Assembly: GCA_016125185.1 (NCBI GenBank) | Contig: WGMG01000002.1 | Location: 310,001 to 374,000 of the forward strand | Direction of reading: 5' to 3' | Origin: Armatimonadota bacterium | GTDB lineage: Bacteria > Armatimonadota > Fimbriimonadia > Fimbriimonadales > Fimbriimonadaceae | Length of the DNA: 64,000 bases | In this document: positions 35,479-43,667 of the stretch, piece by piece | How the letters are laid out: every line of letters begins with the position of its first letter | Numbering within the stretch: position 1 is the stretch's first letter | Notes under the pieces: generated by a model | What the model saw: only the letters and a program-made list of their open reading frames with translations | Told to the model about the DNA's origin: nothing | The model's database searches: none | Program-made: the position numbers and the translations under genes

Positions 35479-36584
35479 TACCGACGTTCACCGTGGCAAC
35501 CCTCGTTGTAAAGCAGGAATGGCTCCGCGCCGGAGGCATCATGCTCGCGTTCCTCCTCGGGTGGCTGATCATCGCCGTCATCGGCAAGAAGATCTTCAAG
35601 AAACTGGTCGCCAAGACTAATTCCCAACTGGACGACATCATCCTTTCGGCCCTTCATGGGCTTGCCCAGTGGGCGGTCATCATCGCGGGCGCGTTCTTCG
35701 CCTTCCGCGAAGTCTCGGCCGCCGAACCGGAGACGACGATTTGGACGATGATCGGACGGGGTTTCACGATCGCCTGGATCATCCTGGCCATCGCCTCCGC
35801 GATCCGAATTTTCAATGCTTACTCGCAATGGAAGATCGAGCAGACGCTGGAGGTCCATGCCGACTCGCTTCGCGACGTAGCCACCCGAGTCCACTTCTTC
35901 CGCAAACTGCTTATTGCGGTCGTTGGCATCATCGGCGGACTCTACATTTTGTCGGTAGCCGGGGTCGATACGAGTCCGATCGTGGCGGGCGGCGCGGTTG
36001 GCGGTATCGTCATCGGTATTGCCCTACAGGACACGCTTTCGAACGTGTTCGCCGGGTTCTTCCTCAACATCGACCGCCCGGTCAAGATCGGCGACTTTAT
36101 TCGCCTCGAAAGCGGGCAAGAGGGGTTCGTCGAGGAAGTCGGCTGGCGCTACACCAAGGTTCGGCTTTATGCCAACAACCTCGTCATCGTCCCCAACCAT
36201 AAGCTGAGCCAGAGTACGATCACCAATTTCAACCTACCCAGCGGGCCGCTGTCGGTGTACATGACCTGCGGCGTTTCGTACGATAGTGACCTGGAATATG
36301 TCGAAGAAGTGGCGATCCGGGTCGCGCGGAACGTGCTTGAGACGGAGCCCGGCGGCGACACCGAGTGGGACCCGGTCGTGCGGTTCAAGGAGTTTGGCGA
36401 TTCCTCGATCAACTTCACAACCGTGCTTCGTGCGCTAGATGTGGACTCGCAGTACCGAATCCAACACCAGTTTGTGAAACAGCTTCATCGAGCGTTCAAC
36501 GAGGAAGGCATCGAAATTCCGTTCCCAATTCGGACCGTGATCATGAAGAACGATGGTCCGAAGAAGGAAGGGCCCTCACAGTAG
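35475..36584 (+). CDS. MscS-family mechanosensitive channel
   Basis: A 369-residue membrane protein. Three to four hydrophobic helices (roughly 18-40, 60-80, 90-110 and 135-165) are followed by the MscS pore-helix and beta-domain signatures: GGAVGGIVIGIALQDTLSNVFAGFFLNIDRPVKIGD, then the vestibule motif NLVIVPNHKLSQSTITNF. MscS channels release solutes on sudden osmotic downshift. Its ATGA overlap with the transporter gene and shared riboswitch put solute uptake and emergency release in one operon. Confidence 0.92.
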   Translation: MIPTFTVATLVVKQEWLRAGGIMLAFLLGWLIIAVIGKKIFKKLVAKTNSQLDDIILSALHGLAQWAVIIAGAFFAFREVSAAEPETTIWTMIGRGFTIAWIILAIASAIRIFNAYSQWKIEQTLEVHADSLRDVATRVHFFRKLLIAVVGIIGGLYILSVAGVDTSPIVAGGAVGGIVIGIALQDTLSNVFAGFFLNIDRPVKIGDFIRLESGQEGFVEEVGWRYTKVRLYANNLVIVPNHKLSQSTITNFNLPSGPLSVYMTCGVSYDSDLEYVEEVAIRVARNVLETEPGGDTEWDPVVRFKEFGDSSINFTTVLRALDVDSQYRIQHQFVKQLHRAFNEEGIEIPFPIRTVIMKNDGPKKEGPSQ

Positions 36585-36630
36585 GGCGGGAACTAAAAAT
36601 TTCCTGACCTTGTCTGCATTGGTTAACGAG

Positions 36631-36648
36631 GCCCGCAATTGTGCGGGC
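36631..36648 (+). terminator. GC-rich hairpin after the osmolyte operon
   Basis: GCCCGCA-attg-TGCGGGC forms a 7-bp perfect stem 46 nt after the MscS stop and just before the ribosome-binding site of the next gene. It lacks a T-run, so it may be a weak terminator or a leader structure. Confidence 0.4.
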
Positions 36649-36670
36649 GGAGTTGGGAAGGAGTGGTCAT

Positions 36671-37210
36671 ATGTTGCTTGCCGCCGTCGCAGTCGGATTC
36701 ATGCTCGTATCTGAGCCGAACTCGCAGGCCGTGTTTGCCTACGACGCCGTCAAAGCTATCCTCAGCGGCGAATCGCCCCAGCTCCCCACCACCAAGACCG
36801 CCAGCCACGGTGTATTCATTACCATCGAATCCCAAGGCAAGATTCTCGCTTGCCGAGGTGCACTCGAAGCCACCGAGCCAACCCTCGAACAAGAAATCCT
36901 CTCGACCACACGCTCGGCTTGCCAATTCGACCCTCGCTACCATCAGGTTCGAATCGACCCCGGCAAGCCATTCAATGTCACCATCACCATCGTCCGACGC
37001 CAAGAAGCGATCGACTCAGTCCGAACTCTTCAGCCGAAGGACGGGCTCGTGCTGCGCTCATCGTCGGGAGTCGGAGTCGTCCTCCCGTGGGAAGGTCGCA
37101 ACCCCGACACCCGCCTGTCCTGGGCGTACCGGAAGGCTAAAACGCCCGAAGGAACCTCCGTCAGCCTCAAACGCCTGATCGCCGACCGTTATCGCTACCC
37201 GGAACCCTAA
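36671..37210 (+). CDS. Exported AMMECR1-like protein
   Basis: A 179-residue protein. The N-terminal MLLAAVAVGFMLVSEP is hydrophobic like a signal segment. The body follows the AMMECR1 fold: KILACRGALE, a helix leading to STTRSACQFDPRYHQVRI, FNVTITIVRRQEAI and the C-terminal GLVLRSSSGVGVVLPWEG. AMMECR1 proteins are normally cytosolic and of unclear chemistry, so an exported form is unusual. The ATG at 36671 has AAGGAG 8 nt upstream; a GTG at 36641 would add a basic leader. The alpha-2-macroglobulin gene follows after 4 bp, so they are likely one operon. Confidence 0.78.
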   Translation: MLLAAVAVGFMLVSEPNSQAVFAYDAVKAILSGESPQLPTTKTASHGVFITIESQGKILACRGALEATEPTLEQEILSTTRSACQFDPRYHQVRIDPGKPFNVTITIVRRQEAIDSVRTLQPKDGLVLRSSSGVGVVLPWEGRNPDTRLSWAYRKAKTPEGTSVSLKRLIADRYRYPEP

Positions 37211-37214
37211 AACC

Positions 37215-40200
37215 ATGCTTGCCGCCATTACGCTTGCCGCTATCCTTGCTTCGCAGACACCCCAGGCCAAAGCCGCCAAAGCCGCCAAAGTCGCGAAGCC
37301 AGTCTCAACCGAGGTCAACCTCTTCATCGCTGGCAACGTGGCTCCATCAGCCAAGATTCACCTCTTCGTGAACTCGAAGAACGTACGCCAGGTTCCCATT
37401 CGCATCTACAAACTACCGCTCGAAGATCTGCGACACCAGTACGACCCCCGGCGGACCAAACCAACACCTGGTGGCCGCCCCGTTCGAAGTTTCAGTCTGG
37501 ATGTCGCGGGCAAAAAGAAGACCCTGCCCGCTCCGCAGGACACATACTATCAGCGGCAATCCAATATCCTGAACTTGCCACCCGGCTACTATCTGATTGA
37601 AGCGCCCGGCTACAAAGGCCAAGCGTGGGCGACGATGAACGTGACTAACCTGTCGATCATCGTGAAGCGCGGCGAGAAGCACGCCCTCACCTGGGTGACC
37701 GACTATAAGTCGGGCCGAGCGGTCTCCGGTGCGACGATCATCACATACCGCGATGGAAAACAGTCAAAGACCGGACAAACCGATCGCGAAGGCATTTCGA
37801 CTCTCGACATTCCGCCTGGGCAGGACGTTGTGGTCGTGAAGACGGGCCGCGACGCGGCGGCGGTCAGTGTGGTCGGCACGACCCGCGAGGGGCAAGTGGT
37901 CAGCCATATGCAGTTCGACCGGCCAGTCTACCGACCCGGCCAAACCGGCATGTTCAAGGCGATTCTGCGCCGCATCCACGGCCTTGGCTACTCGCCCATC
38001 GCGAACGATTCAGTCACGATGGAGCTGTTCGATTCGCAATCGACCTTGCTGGACCGCCAAGAACTCAAAACGACAGCGATGGGCACGGTCGCCGGTAGCT
38101 TCAAGCTCCCCAAAGAAGGCGGCCTCGGCTACTACTCGGTCCATCTTCGTAAAGGCGACGAAAGTCTTGCCTACGAAGACTTCCAGGTCTCCGAATACCG
38201 CAAGCCTGAATTCAAAGCGACGTCCGAGTTCTCGCAAAAGCGATACCTGTCCGGTGAGCCGATCAAGCTGAAACTGTCAACCGAATACTACTTCGGGGCT
38301 AAGGTGCCCAACGCCCGCGTGCAAGTGATGGTTCGCCGCTCGCCGATGTCGTGGGGCGGAGGTGGATTCGAGTATTCGGATGGCAACCTCTATGCGGGCG
38401 ACACCTACGCGGCCAACCAGGTCGTTCTGAACGACTTTCGGACCACGGCGGCGGACGGTACGCTCCAGATCGAGATTCCAACGACCAGCGAAGCGACCGA
38501 TTTTCAATACTCGTTCGACTTCACGATCACTGACGGCGCAAATCGGCAGATCAAGAATGCGGCCTCGATTCCGGTCTACGCTGCCTCAATCCGCACCTCG
38601 GCCGAGCCGACGGTCGGCTATGTGCCGCTTGGCCGCCTGCTCCCGCTCGAAGTCCGGCTCGCCGACCTCGATGGCAGACCAGTTAGCGGACAAGTGACCG
38701 TCGAGCTTCGCCACAGTGTGTGGGACGAAAAGCAGAAGCGCAACATCGAGCAGACGCTGGAAAGTACGACGGTGCAGGTTCCCGTGAGCGGAAAGGTGAA
38801 GGCATCCATCCCCGCCAAGGAGCGCGGCTACCTCTCGATCGTCGCAACGGCCAAAGACTCCGGCGGTCGTGTAACCCGATCCCGAAGCGGAATCTATGTC
38901 GCCGATCCGTTCTCCGAGCCCGACGAGCAGAAGAAGCCGCCGAACGTCAATGTCCGATTGGAAAAGAAGGACTACGTGTTGGGCGATACGGCTCAGGGGT
39001 TTGTCGAATCGAACCGTCCCGGCCATCCGATCCTGCTCACGATGGAGAGTTCGGACCTGATCTCGTACAAGATATTGAGCAAGCCGGGCCCGTTTTCCTT
39101 CAAGCTGGACGCCCCTTCCAGCCCGAATATGACCTTCGCCGTCAGCCAATGGGTTGAGGGCGGGCACTACTCGGGTGGAACCATGGTTCGCGTGGTTGAC
39201 CCGGCCCGACGCCTTCAGGTCTCGGTAAAGCCGGACAAGACCGAAGTCGCCCCAGGCGACCACACCAAGTACACCGTCGAGACCCGCGACTCCAACGGCA
39301 GACCGATCAGCGCCGAGGTTGGACTTCAGGTCATCGACGAAGCGATCTATGCCGTGCAACCCGACCAAACCGCTAACCTGATCGATACATTCTGGGGCTA
39401 CCGCGAACCGGGCGTGCAGACCGTCGATTCGGCCCCGCAGGAAATGTCAGGCGGCGCGTACCAGATGCAGAAAAATGCGAACAAGGACGCTCCGATGCGA
39501 ACTCAGTTCGTAGACACCGCCTATTGGAACCCGTTCGTCCAAACCGGTTCCGACGGCGAAGCGACGGTTGAATTCGATATGCCGGGCAATCTGACGGCTT
39601 GGCACACGACCGCCCGAGCGGTCACCGAGAGCACACAAGTCGGTCAAGCCGAAGCGATGACGCGCTCAAGCCGACCGATTACCTTGCGCCTCGCCACTCC
39701 TCGCCAGATGGTGGTCGGCGACAAGCTCGACCTGATCGGCACCGTCACCAACCGAACGACCAATCCGCAAAGCGTTCGGGTGCAGGTCAAAGTTGGCGAC
39801 GAGACGCAGAACTACCAGGTCTCGGCTCCGGCCACCGGCGACGCAAAGGTTCATATCCCGCTCGATGCCAAGGCGTTGGGCAACCTACCCGTACGCGGCG
39901 AAGTGTTCGACGCTAGCGGAACCCGGTTGGATGGGCTCGAAGTCGGCGTGCCGGTCAACCCGAACGGCGTTCCCTTCCGCGAGGTCACCGCAGGACGAAC
40001 CAAGGGCGGAAAGATTCCCTATACCGTGCCTGCCGACGGCATCTTCGGGTCCCAAAGCGCCAAGGTGCGCTTCTATCCAGGGGCGAAAGCCATGCTTCCC
40101 GTCATCGAGCGAAACCTTCTCGATTCGTCGCGGTACACGCCAATCGTCGCGGCCGAACAGGTCGAAGTCGCGGCGGGCCAGAACATTCCCTGGATGGATG

Positions 40201-41423
40201 ACCGAATCCGCGAGCCGATCGCGATGCTGGGTCGCACTCACCAGTCGACCGGCTGGGGATGGTGGGACGAAGGTTCGCCCGATCCGGTGATCACCGCCCG
40301 CGTCCTGCGCGGACTGGCAGCGACAAAGAACTATCCCGAATGGGAGGCTCTGCGCGGCAGTGCCCGCTCGGCGGCTGAGTACCAGTACGGTCACGTGCAG
40401 TTTGCCGAATACCGGGCGCTCCTGGTCGAAGCCCTCGCCTTGGACGGTTCGGATAAGGCCAAGCCATGGACGGCCGAGGTGGACGAATCCAAGACGCCGA
40501 TTTCGCCGACGGCCCAGCTTGCCCTTGCCAATGCGCTCGCGCTCACCGGCAATACGGCCCGGGCCAAAGAGAGGGTGACCGCCCTCACGGCACTCGTGTC
40601 GCGAGGTACGACCAGCTTCCTGCCCGTTGGCAACGGCGTGGGATGGACCGGAAGCGAGTTGGAAGCCAACGCTCGCTTGCTCGACCTTCTGCTCCGCCTT
40701 GATTCTGACAACCCGATCATTGACGGGCTCGCCGATTGGGTCATCGCTCACGCCTCCTCGTACATGGGTCCCGGCGACTCCATCGCCGTCCTTCGGGCGA
40801 TCCACCGGTATTCGGACGCTCGACCGTCCGCCGACCGCGTCGGAACCCTGCACGTCAAGGCCAACGGCGTCGAGGTTCCGGTAACCCGACAGCCCGACGG
40901 AGAGTGGGCCGAAGCCGACATTCCTGCCGACGCGGTCGGAAAAGCAATCGAAGTCGATGGCGTCGATCAGCCTCTACGCTACGTGCTGGAAGCAAAGGCC
41001 TACCACAAGGCCGAGAACGAGGTCAGTAACGGCATCCGAACGATGATCCGCTGGGAGGTCATGAACCAGGCGGGATCATGGGAAGAGCTGAACCGCGCGA
41101 TCAAACCGAACGAACCCATTCGGGTTTCGGCGATCGCCTGGGGCGACTCGGTGACCGACGCCGTTCGCGTCGTGATTCCGATTCCCGCTGGGTTCGAATA
41201 CGTCGATCAGGATCGACTGACCTACGCTCGCCAAGAGGTTCGCGATGGAGCCGTGATCTACTACACCGTGCTGGCCAACAGCTTGCCCGCCACCTTCCGC
41301 TTCTACCTCCGCGCCGAATCGGACGGAACAATATCCGTTCCCGCCGCCATGGTCGAGGCGATTCGCCGAGCCGAGGTACACGGCAACAGCAACGCCCTCA
41401 GCGTAACCGTCAAGGGAGAGTAA
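37215..41423 (+). CDS. Bacterial alpha-2-macroglobulin family protein lacking the thioester
   Basis: A 1402-residue exported protein. A signal peptide is followed by macroglobulin-type beta domains (KPVYRPGQTGMFKAILRR-like FDRPVYRPGQTGMFKA near 235; SEYRKPEFKA near 330), a bait-region-like area, the A2M core (AYWNPFVQTGSDGEATVEFDMPGNLTAWHTTARAVT near 775) and the helical TED domain. Where a thioester protein has GCxEQ, this one has VAAEQ (about 976-981), with the reactive Cys replaced by Ala. It would trap or bind proteins without covalent capture, like the thioester-less YfaS type. It ends in an A2M receptor-like domain. Confidence 0.92.
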   Translation: MLAAITLAAILASQTPQAKAAKAAKVAKPVSTEVNLFIAGNVAPSAKIHLFVNSKNVRQVPIRIYKLPLEDLRHQYDPRRTKPTPGGRPVRSFSLDVAGKKKTLPAPQDTYYQRQSNILNLPPGYYLIEAPGYKGQAWATMNVTNLSIIVKRGEKHALTWVTDYKSGRAVSGATIITYRDGKQSKTGQTDREGISTLDIPPGQDVVVVKTGRDAAAVSVVGTTREGQVVSHMQFDRPVYRPGQTGMFKAILRRIHGLGYSPIANDSVTMELFDSQSTLLDRQELKTTAMGTVAGSFKLPKEGGLGYYSVHLRKGDESLAYEDFQVSEYRKPEFKATSEFSQKRYLSGEPIKLKLSTEYYFGAKVPNARVQVMVRRSPMSWGGGGFEYSDGNLYAGDTYAANQVVLNDFRTTAADGTLQIEIPTTSEATDFQYSFDFTITDGANRQIKNAASIPVYAASIRTSAEPTVGYVPLGRLLPLEVRLADLDGRPVSGQVTVELRHSVWDEKQKRNIEQTLESTTVQVPVSGKVKASIPAKERGYLSIVATAKDSGGRVTRSRSGIYVADPFSEPDEQKKPPNVNVRLEKKDYVLGDTAQGFVESNRPGHPILLTMESSDLISYKILSKPGPFSFKLDAPSSPNMTFAVSQWVEGGHYSGGTMVRVVDPARRLQVSVKPDKTEVAPGDHTKYTVETRDSNGRPISAEVGLQVIDEAIYAVQPDQTANLIDTFWGYREPGVQTVDSAPQEMSGGAYQMQKNANKDAPMRTQFVDTAYWNPFVQTGSDGEATVEFDMPGNLTAWHTTARAVTESTQVGQAEAMTRSSRPITLRLATPRQMVVGDKLDLIGTVTNRTTNPQSVRVQVKVGDETQNYQVSAPATGDAKVHIPLDAKALGNLPVRGEVFDASGTRLDGLEVGVPVNPNGVPFREVTAGRTKGGKIPYTVPADGIFGSQSAKVRFYPGAKAMLPVIERNLLDSSRYTPIVAAEQVEVAAGQNIPWMDDRIREPIAMLGRTHQSTGWGWWDEGSPDPVITARVLRGLAATKNYPEWEALRGSARSAAEYQYGHVQFAEYRALLVEALALDGSDKAKPWTAEVDESKTPISPTAQLALANALALTGNTARAKERVTALTALVSRGTTSFLPVGNGVGWTGSELEANARLLDLLLRLDSDNPIIDGLADWVIAHASSYMGPGDSIAVLRAIHRYSDARPSADRVGTLHVKANGVEVPVTRQPDGEWAEADIPADAVGKAIEVDGVDQPLRYVLEAKAYHKAENEVSNGIRTMIRWEVMNQAGSWEELNRAIKPNEPIRVSAIAWGDSVTDAVRVVIPIPAGFEYVDQDRLTYARQEVRDGAVIYYTVLANSLPATFRFYLRAESDGTISVPAAMVEAIRRAEVHGNSNALSVTVKGE

Positions 41424-42409
41424 TGATCTCGGTCGTCCTAGCGCTGGCTTTGGCAGGTGGTCCCTCGGGAGGGCCGCCGCTGAAAGGCGACTCAGTGTCG
41501 CCCTTCGAGATGGTTCGGCCCGAGGGCGGCATCTACGAATGGAAGCCTGGGCGGGTCACGGTTCTGTGTGCCTTTGCCTACTGGTGCGACACCTGGAAGA
41601 CCCAGCGAGTGCGACTCATCCAGTCCCGAAACAAGCTGTCGGGATTGCCGGTCGATTACCTGGGAATCAGCGTGGATGGGCACTGGCTGGACGTCGATAA
41701 GAAAGCGGATTGGTCTCAGCGTCTGATCGACTCGGGAAGCCGTTGGAGCCAGAAGCATGGCATTGACCGCGTTCCCTATACGCTCGTGATCGACCCGAGC
41801 GGTACGGTTACGTGGGCTGGTTACGGCATCTCGCGAAGCGAGGACATCGTGCGCGAGGTTCGCAACGCCATGGCCGAACCTGAGCCGACAAGCGGCGCCG
41901 TATATCTCACGTTCGACGACTTCCCTGCCAAAGCCAACAATGCGGAATTGCTCGATACGCTTCGGAGGCTCGACGTTCACGCGAATTTCTTCGTCATCGG
42001 TGAAAATGCGTCGGCTGACCCCAAATGGGTCGATCGCGCGGTGGCCGATGGCCACCAGATGGACGTACACGCATGGCATCACGACGCCAAGAACGACGAC
42101 CCCGCCCGGTGTCGAACCTGGCTGGCCAAGCGGACCGGCATTAACCCGACCTGGGTGCGCGGTCCGGGGTCAAGCGTGATCCAAGACTTTTCGGGCTCGA
42201 CGTTCTCCGCAACCGAAGTCGATCCGTACGACTTCCTCCGACCTGGAGTAGGTGAGCTCGAGCGGCGAATCTTTGGTCGCCTGAAGCCGAATTCGGTATT
42301 GCACCTCCACGCTGGAGTGGTGGATACGATTCAGGCCCTACCGGACATCGTCGAGCGGGCACAGAAGTTGGGACTACATTTTGAGCTATTGCCGCAGGCA
42401 ACTAACTGA
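41423..42409 (+). CDS. Thioredoxin-like domain fused to polysaccharide-deacetylase-like domain
   Basis: A 328-residue protein whose ATG overlaps the upstream TAA by 1 bp. A short hydrophobic leader precedes a TlpA/AhpC-like thioredoxin fold (about 25-150: VTVLCAFAYWCDTWKTQ, YLGISVDGHW, YTLVIDPSGTVTWAGYG). Only one Cys (WCDTW) remains, so it cannot make an internal disulfide. Residues 158-325 resemble a NodB polysaccharide deacetylase (LTFDDFP, GHQMDVHAWHHDAKND, RGPGSS, HLHAG). The pairing is unusual. It probably acts in the envelope together with the macroglobulin protein. Confidence 0.82.
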   Translation: MISVVLALALAGGPSGGPPLKGDSVSPFEMVRPEGGIYEWKPGRVTVLCAFAYWCDTWKTQRVRLIQSRNKLSGLPVDYLGISVDGHWLDVDKKADWSQRLIDSGSRWSQKHGIDRVPYTLVIDPSGTVTWAGYGISRSEDIVREVRNAMAEPEPTSGAVYLTFDDFPAKANNAELLDTLRRLDVHANFFVIGENASADPKWVDRAVADGHQMDVHAWHHDAKNDDPARCRTWLAKRTGINPTWVRGPGSSVIQDFSGSTFSATEVDPYDFLRPGVGELERRIFGRLKPNSVLHLHAGVVDTIQALPDIVERAQKLGLHFELLPQATN

Positions 42410-42435
42410 ATGGATTTCGTCCTCCACTTCGTAGC

Positions 42436-43197
42436 TTAATATTCGGAACAGCTAAACCCAAGCCCTTGAAGATCACGCCGAAGAGCCAGGGCCTGAGTGC
42501 CCAGTAATTCGTCCCCCATGTTGCGAAACATCATTGCTGCAAATTCGTTTGCTATCGTTGATCGAGGCGAGCGAAGCATGAGGCCGCAAGCTTCCTCAAA
42601 CAGGTCGGGAGCAACTCGGGCTTTATGCTGGGTGGCTCGAAACAAGGCGTAGACAAACTGCTCGTCGGGTCCATTCAGACTCTGCGCGAAGCTCGCGAGG
42701 AACGACTTCGGATTGGAGAGGGAAATCCCAACGATTAGCAGTGGGTAGTAAAACTGCCCAGCGTCATTGAACCAACAACGGGCAATCATATCGCCATGCT
42801 CTTCCTCTTCCAGAACATCGATTAGCGTTGTAATCGCTCGGTCATCTCCTTGGAGGATTCCTTCCTTGAACCTTTCGAGCTCTGCGAATAACACTTCGCG
42901 GCGGAGTTCAGACATGGCCGGAAACGGAATTGGAGTTGAAGGTCCCGTCGGCTTCCGAGGCTGATAGAACTCACCTGGATGACGGACTCGAACCGCCTCT
43001 TCGGCATCCGCCTTCCTTTTCCGCCGTTCAGACAGCCAGACGCCAAAACCGGCCGAGATTACTAACAAAACGTACATCCAGACTTCCGAACTGGAATCGC
43101 TCCTTTCAGACCCACAGCCGACGACGAAACCTACCACAGGCAAGATCGCCACGATTCGCAAAGGGAAGCTCATTCGTGGCGACATGGCTAGTTCCAT
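42436..43197 (-). CDS. Lipoprotein-like membrane protein, unknown function
   Basis: A 253-residue protein. Hydrophobic residues lead to VVGCGSE, a lipobox-like site near residue 28, and a second hydrophobic helix (WMYVLLVISAGFGVWLS) follows, so it may be a signal-anchored membrane protein. The soluble part is helical and TPR/HEAT-like (LRREVLFAELERFKEGILQGDDRAITTLIDVLEEEEHGD). The ATG at 43197 has AGAGG 10 nt upstream; GTG at 43221 and ATG at 43185 are alternatives. The CHY zinc-finger gene is just upstream. Confidence 0.68.
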   Translation of the reverse strand: MELAMSPRMSFPLRIVAILPVVGFVVGCGSERSDSSSEVWMYVLLVISAGFGVWLSERRKRKADAEEAVRVRHPGEFYQPRKPTGPSTPIPFPAMSELRREVLFAELERFKEGILQGDDRAITTLIDVLEEEEHGDMIARCWFNDAGQFYYPLLIVGISLSNPKSFLASFAQSLNGPDEQFVYALFRATQHKARVAPDLFEEACGLMLRSPRSTIANEFAAMMFRNMGDELLGTQALALRRDLQGLGFSCSEY

Positions 43198-43224
43198 TTT
43201 GTCACTAACCTCTGGCACCACAAC

Positions 43225-43596
43225 CTAGAAATCGAAATACAGATGTCGATGGCTTCGGCAACCCGGATTGAACCCTTGCCCGCAGTTCGGACATTGGCTC
43301 TCGCCCTCCAAGTACTCGCGGATCGTCAGCCGATGTCCGCACGCTCCGCAGAGAATCACCTCTTCATCCTGGTCGCTCTCGCTCCACCGCAGAGCCGGAT
43401 GTCCGGCCAAAGCCTCGTGGCAGTCCCAACAGCACCAAAAGGTTCCACAACACGGAAATTTCAGGGCGACGACATCGGTCGGACCATGCCAATGGGCGCA
43501 CTCAGACCGGGGTCCAACTTCGACCCCGAAGACCTCGGTTCCGAATAGTTTGATCACAAGAGTAATTGATCCATAGATTTTGGGACGTAGTGCCAT
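43225..43596 (-). CDS. CHY zinc-finger protein
   Basis: A 123-residue cytosolic protein rich in Cys and His. CAHWHGPTDVVALKFPCCGTFWCCWDCHEALAGH is the classic CHY zinc-finger signature, followed by VILCGACGHRLTIREYLEGESQCPNCGQGFNPGCRSHRHLYF, a second set of zinc ligands. The family is widespread but its role in bacteria is unknown. ATG at 43596 and TTG at 43599 differ by one residue. It is coupled to the lipoprotein-like gene downstream. Confidence 0.88.
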   Translation of the reverse strand: MALRPKIYGSITLVIKLFGTEVFGVEVGPRSECAHWHGPTDVVALKFPCCGTFWCCWDCHEALAGHPALRWSESDQDEEVILCGACGHRLTIREYLEGESQCPNCGQGFNPGCRSHRHLYFDF

Positions 43597-43667
43597 CAAC
43601 GTGACTTGCCCCGGACTTCAAGTCAGAGATACCTCGACACATATACCGATTACTTGGCATGCCACCT

